This document shows positions 21,383 through 23,121 of a DNA stretch of 23,121 nucleotides, one piece after another. Position 1 is the first letter of the stretch. Each line of letters begins with the position of its first letter. The notes under the pieces are model-generated. The model was not told the DNA's origin, made no database searches, and saw only the letters and a program-made list of their open reading frames with translations. Position numbers and translations under genes: made by a program. Origin of the DNA: a virus; the IMG/VR virus record IMGVR_UViG_3300037107_000024, positions 1 through 23,121 of that record; one strand, written 5' to 3'.

Positions 21383-21568
21383 ATGACAACAAAAATTGAA
21401 GTATGGTACAATCACCACTTCCCCGTTGATGAAAAGACTTTCAAAGATTTACGAAGCCTATATACTGCTTTACATAACGGGCATATCTGGTATTGCGAAA
21501 CAGATTCGTATGATGCCAAAATTACTATAACGATTGAAACGGACGAGGATGATGAAAAACTGGACTAA
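21383..21568 (+). CDS. Small acidic protein (61 aa)
   Basis: The ATG has GAGGCGAAA upstream. The 61 residues start MTTKIEVWYNHHFPVDE, continue with a helix (KTFKDLRSLYTALHNG) and strands ending ITITIETDEDDEKLD. It looks like a compact alpha/beta domain with an acidic tail. Overlaps the next gene's start by 20 bases. Family unknown. Confidence 0.55.
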   Translation: MTTKIEVWYNHHFPVDEKTFKDLRSLYTALHNGHIWYCETDSYDAKITITIETDEDDEKLD

Positions 21569-21926
21569 AAAATTCTTAGGGAAAAGAGCAATGTTTCCTT
21601 GTGTAAACCACAAAGAAAATGGAGAGAGATTAAATAAGCAAACAAGATTCCCGGAAAAATTATGGAGTGAGCTATCTACCGAAATTAAAGAATCGGAGCT
21701 TATAGAATCGGTGTACGATCTTTGCCGTGAACATCCGGCATACATTCAGGAAATTATTAACAGTACGTTTATGGCCGGAGTTGCGGTTGGATGGGTTGAA
21801 AAACCAGAAAATTGTAAATTTTCAGTAGTTGTTCCTGAAATTACATTGTCGGGTGTTATTGAAATAATACCCTGTACCATTTCAGCTTTAAAAAATATTT
21901 CACAGGTAAAAATATGGAAAAGCTAA
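21549..21926 (+). CDS. Unknown protein (125 aa)
   Basis: The longest frame begins at a TTG (21534), but ATG at 21549 or 21552, just after GAGG, is more likely. The protein has a basic start (KNWTKKFLGKRAMF), a helical middle (SELIESVYDLCREHPAYIQE), a hydrophobic TFMAGVAVGWVEKP segment too short to call a membrane span with confidence, and a beta C-terminus. No known family. It overlaps genes on both sides. Confidence 0.5.
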   Translation: MMKNWTKKFLGKRAMFPCVNHKENGERLNKQTRFPEKLWSELSTEIKESELIESVYDLCREHPAYIQEIINSTFMAGVAVGWVEKPENCKFSVVVPEITLSGVIEIIPCTISALKNISQVKIWKS

Positions 21927-21973
21927 TTAGTTCCGGTTCCGGTGACGGTTACGGTTACGGTGACGGTTCATAA
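21914..21973 (+). CDS. Gly-Tyr-Asp-Ser repeat micro-protein (19 aa)
   Basis: An ATG at 21914, inside the previous gene, codes for MEKLISSGSGDGYGYGDGS. From residue 7 every second residue is Gly, always GGT, and the others are Ser, Asp or Tyr (TCC, GAC, TAC). This is a six-base repeat, and it stays in frame to a stop. Similar Ser/Gly/Asp/Tyr peptides are seen in some phage genomes (from memory). The ribosome site is weak, so translation is unproven. Confidence 0.4.
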   Translation: MEKLISSGSGDGYGYGDGS

Positions 21974-22015
21974 AATAATTTTACGAACTATAACAAAATA
22001 TTAAAGGAGAAAGAA

Positions 22016-22360
22016 ATGAAAGAACCGCCCTATCAACCGTTTTATAAACCTTATGGCATGAGTGACGAACAATATGCTTATGAATGTGAATTAGCAAAAC
22101 AAAAATTAGCAGAGTGGGAGCAAGAACAAATGGAGGACGAGATGAATGAGAAGTTAAGAGAAAAATGTTGGTATAACGATTGCATAAACGAAATTAGAGA
22201 AGAAGATAAATCGCTTAAAAAAGAAACCGCAAAGTTATGTGAAAAACATAATAGAGAATTTATAAAATTGACGGACAGAAAAGTTGGGGAAGAATTAATT
22301 TTATTTATGCTTAAATGCACCAATAAAGAGGTGGGAAATGAACCAAATAATCAGAGATGA
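22016..22360 (+). CDS. Unknown charged helical protein (114 aa)
   Basis: The ATG follows AAAGGAG by 7 bases. It begins with an aromatic and proline-rich stretch (EPPYQPFYKPYG), then a long Glu/Lys helix (LAKQKLAEWEQEQMEDEMNE), and Cys residues at about 51, 56, 75 and 100. The first 15 residues may be an extended binding tail. No recognised family. Overlaps the next gene by 23 bases. Confidence 0.6.
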   Translation: MKEPPYQPFYKPYGMSDEQYAYECELAKQKLAEWEQEQMEDEMNEKLREKCWYNDCINEIREEDKSLKKETAKLCEKHNREFIKLTDRKVGEELILFMLKCTNKEVGNEPNNQR

Positions 22361-22628
22361 CGGATTAACAATTTTTATTACTCCATTCTTGCGAAAATAT
22401 GGATTATCAAAAGAATGCGTTCTTACTGATTGTAAAAGCGAAAACAAAAAGGTTACAACAATCTTAGTTGATGAAGGTCAATTTATTGTTGTTTGTGAAG
22501 ATTGTTATAACAAGACAAAAACACCCAATGCTGGCAAAGAAATGTCGTATGATGATGCAGAAAATTTAGAATGGCATCTTATACACGATGATGATAACGA
22601 GGCACGAAGAAGAGGGGAGTTGATATGA
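22338..22628 (+). CDS. Small Cys-pair protein, possible zinc ribbon (96 aa)
   Basis: The 96-residue protein has CVLTDC (Cys27 and Cys32) and CEDC (Cys54 and Cys57), about 20 residues apart, which could form a four-Cys zinc ribbon. The C-terminus is acidic and helical (SYDDAENLEWHLIHDDD). GAGGTGGGA lies before the start. Function unknown; a nucleic-acid or protein-binding ribbon is plausible. Confidence 0.55.
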   Translation: MNQIIRDDGLTIFITPFLRKYGLSKECVLTDCKSENKKVTTILVDEGQFIVVCEDCYNKTKTPNAGKEMSYDDAENLEWHLIHDDDNEARRRGELI

Positions 22629-22653
22629 AAGAATTAAAGAAATCGGAGGGTTT

Positions 22654-22749
22654 ATGACACCAGAAGAATACACAAAAAAGAAGAAAGCACTCTACTCAAA
22701 GAAATACTATCTCGATCACCTCAAAGAACGCCAACGTGGAATAATGTAA
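22654..22749 (+). CDS. Small basic protein (31 aa), possibly longer through a frameshift
   Basis: The ATG at 22654 follows GGAGG and overlaps the stop of a 10-codon ORF that begins at 22625. It codes for MTPEEYTKKKKALYSKKYYL and a short tail, stopping at 22747-22749. Moving back one base near 22728 would continue with PTWNNVIAKILDKHKINFK to a stop at 22788-22790, 11 bases before the next gene. The longer product would fill the gap, but it could also be chance. Confidence 0.4.
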   Translation: MTPEEYTKKKKALYSKKYYLDHLKERQRGIM

Positions 22750-22801
22750 TTGCAAAAATATTAGACAAACATAAAATTAATTTTAAGTGAGTGGAGAAAG
22801 A

Positions 22802-23121
22802 ATGAAAACGATAATTCTTAAAGATTTACCAAAAGTATCCTTGAACCAATTTTACGCAGGGATACATTGGACTAAGCGAAAAGCCTACAAGGATGCTTAT
22901 AGGTTGTTGATCGCAAGTCAAACCAAAGAAACATTTACAGCACCTTGCAGAGTAATGTATCGCTTTACTTTCAAAAATAATGCGCTTGATTGCTCTAACT
23001 GCATCGGCATGGTTAAGATGATAGAGGATTGCTTATTCCCAAACGATTCGTATAAAATAGTAAAATCAATAATGATAACTTCGGAAAAAGGAAAAAGGGA
23101 TTCAGTTGGAATAACGGTGTC
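22802..23121 (+). CDS. RusA-type Holliday junction resolvase, partial
   Basis: The frame is open from the ATG (GGAGAAAG upstream) to the right edge, 106 residues. It contains SLNQFYAGIHWTKRKAYKD (residues 13-31), then LDCSNCIGMVKMIEDCLFPND (62-82). Asp63, Asn66, Lys72 and Asp76 follow the D..N...K...D active-site pattern of RusA. It resolves recombination intermediates and fits with the YqaJ and RecT genes upstream. Only a short C-terminal part is missing. Confidence 0.8.
   Translation, partial: MKTIILKDLPKVSLNQFYAGIHWTKRKAYKDAYRLLIASQTKETFTAPCRVMYRFTFKNNALDCSNCIGMVKMIEDCLFPNDSYKIVKSIMITSEKGKRDSVGITV

Overview
The window is part of a tailed double-stranded DNA phage genome or prophage. It contains a capsid and packaging module, a DnaB replication module and a recombination module. 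No ribosomal genes, integrase or lysis genes are visible. The DNA is AT-rich. Three intergenic sites match the Bacteroidota primary-sigma promoter exactly (TTG, 19 bases, TAnnTTTG), at 10218-10248, 13748-13777 and 14083-14112. This points to a host in Bacteroidota or a close relative. The portal, scaffold, capsid and adaptor set suggests a podovirus-like or short-neck phage, but no tail gene is complete enough to decide.

Layout. Positions 1-13981 are read leftward (minus strand). From the divergence point at about 13.6-14.1 kb the order is: a small gene; a promoter and structured leader; a replisome-organizer-like pair (13189-13602, 12405-13199); DnaB helicase; four tiny coupled ORFs; a second promoter; small and large terminase; four small unknown genes; portal; a 55-residue ORF; a CAT-anticodon tRNA; a terminator hairpin; scaffold; major capsid protein; a possible decoration protein; a protein with a signal peptide; an adaptor-like protein; a NUMOD3-like minigene that looks frameshifted; and a partial neck or tail protein.

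Positions 14083-23121 are read rightward. They hold an AbrB-like regulator, two adjacent repeat proteins (22 five-residue units and 26 six-residue units), small unknowns, an SMC/RecF-like ATPase, a YqaJ exonuclease, a RecT annealing protein, an HNH-AP2 homing endonuclease cassette, a string of small accessory ORFs and a partial RusA-type resolvase. ATPase, YqaJ, RecT and RusA form a coherent recombination set. DnaB and the organizer proteins would replicate the genome, and the terminases, portal, scaffold and capsid package it.

The strongest unexplained signals are RNA-level. The leader ahead of the replication operon folds into two hairpins whose 7-base loops are perfectly complementary, and the second hairpin is a terminator 15 bases before the first gene. 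Hairpins immediately upstream of a ribosome-binding site recur at five genes, and three of them pair fully only in the transcribed strand because of G-U pairs. The HNH cassette has its own promoter, a leader with pseudoknot topology and short flanking inverted repeats. The two repeat proteins vary at only two residues per repeat unit.
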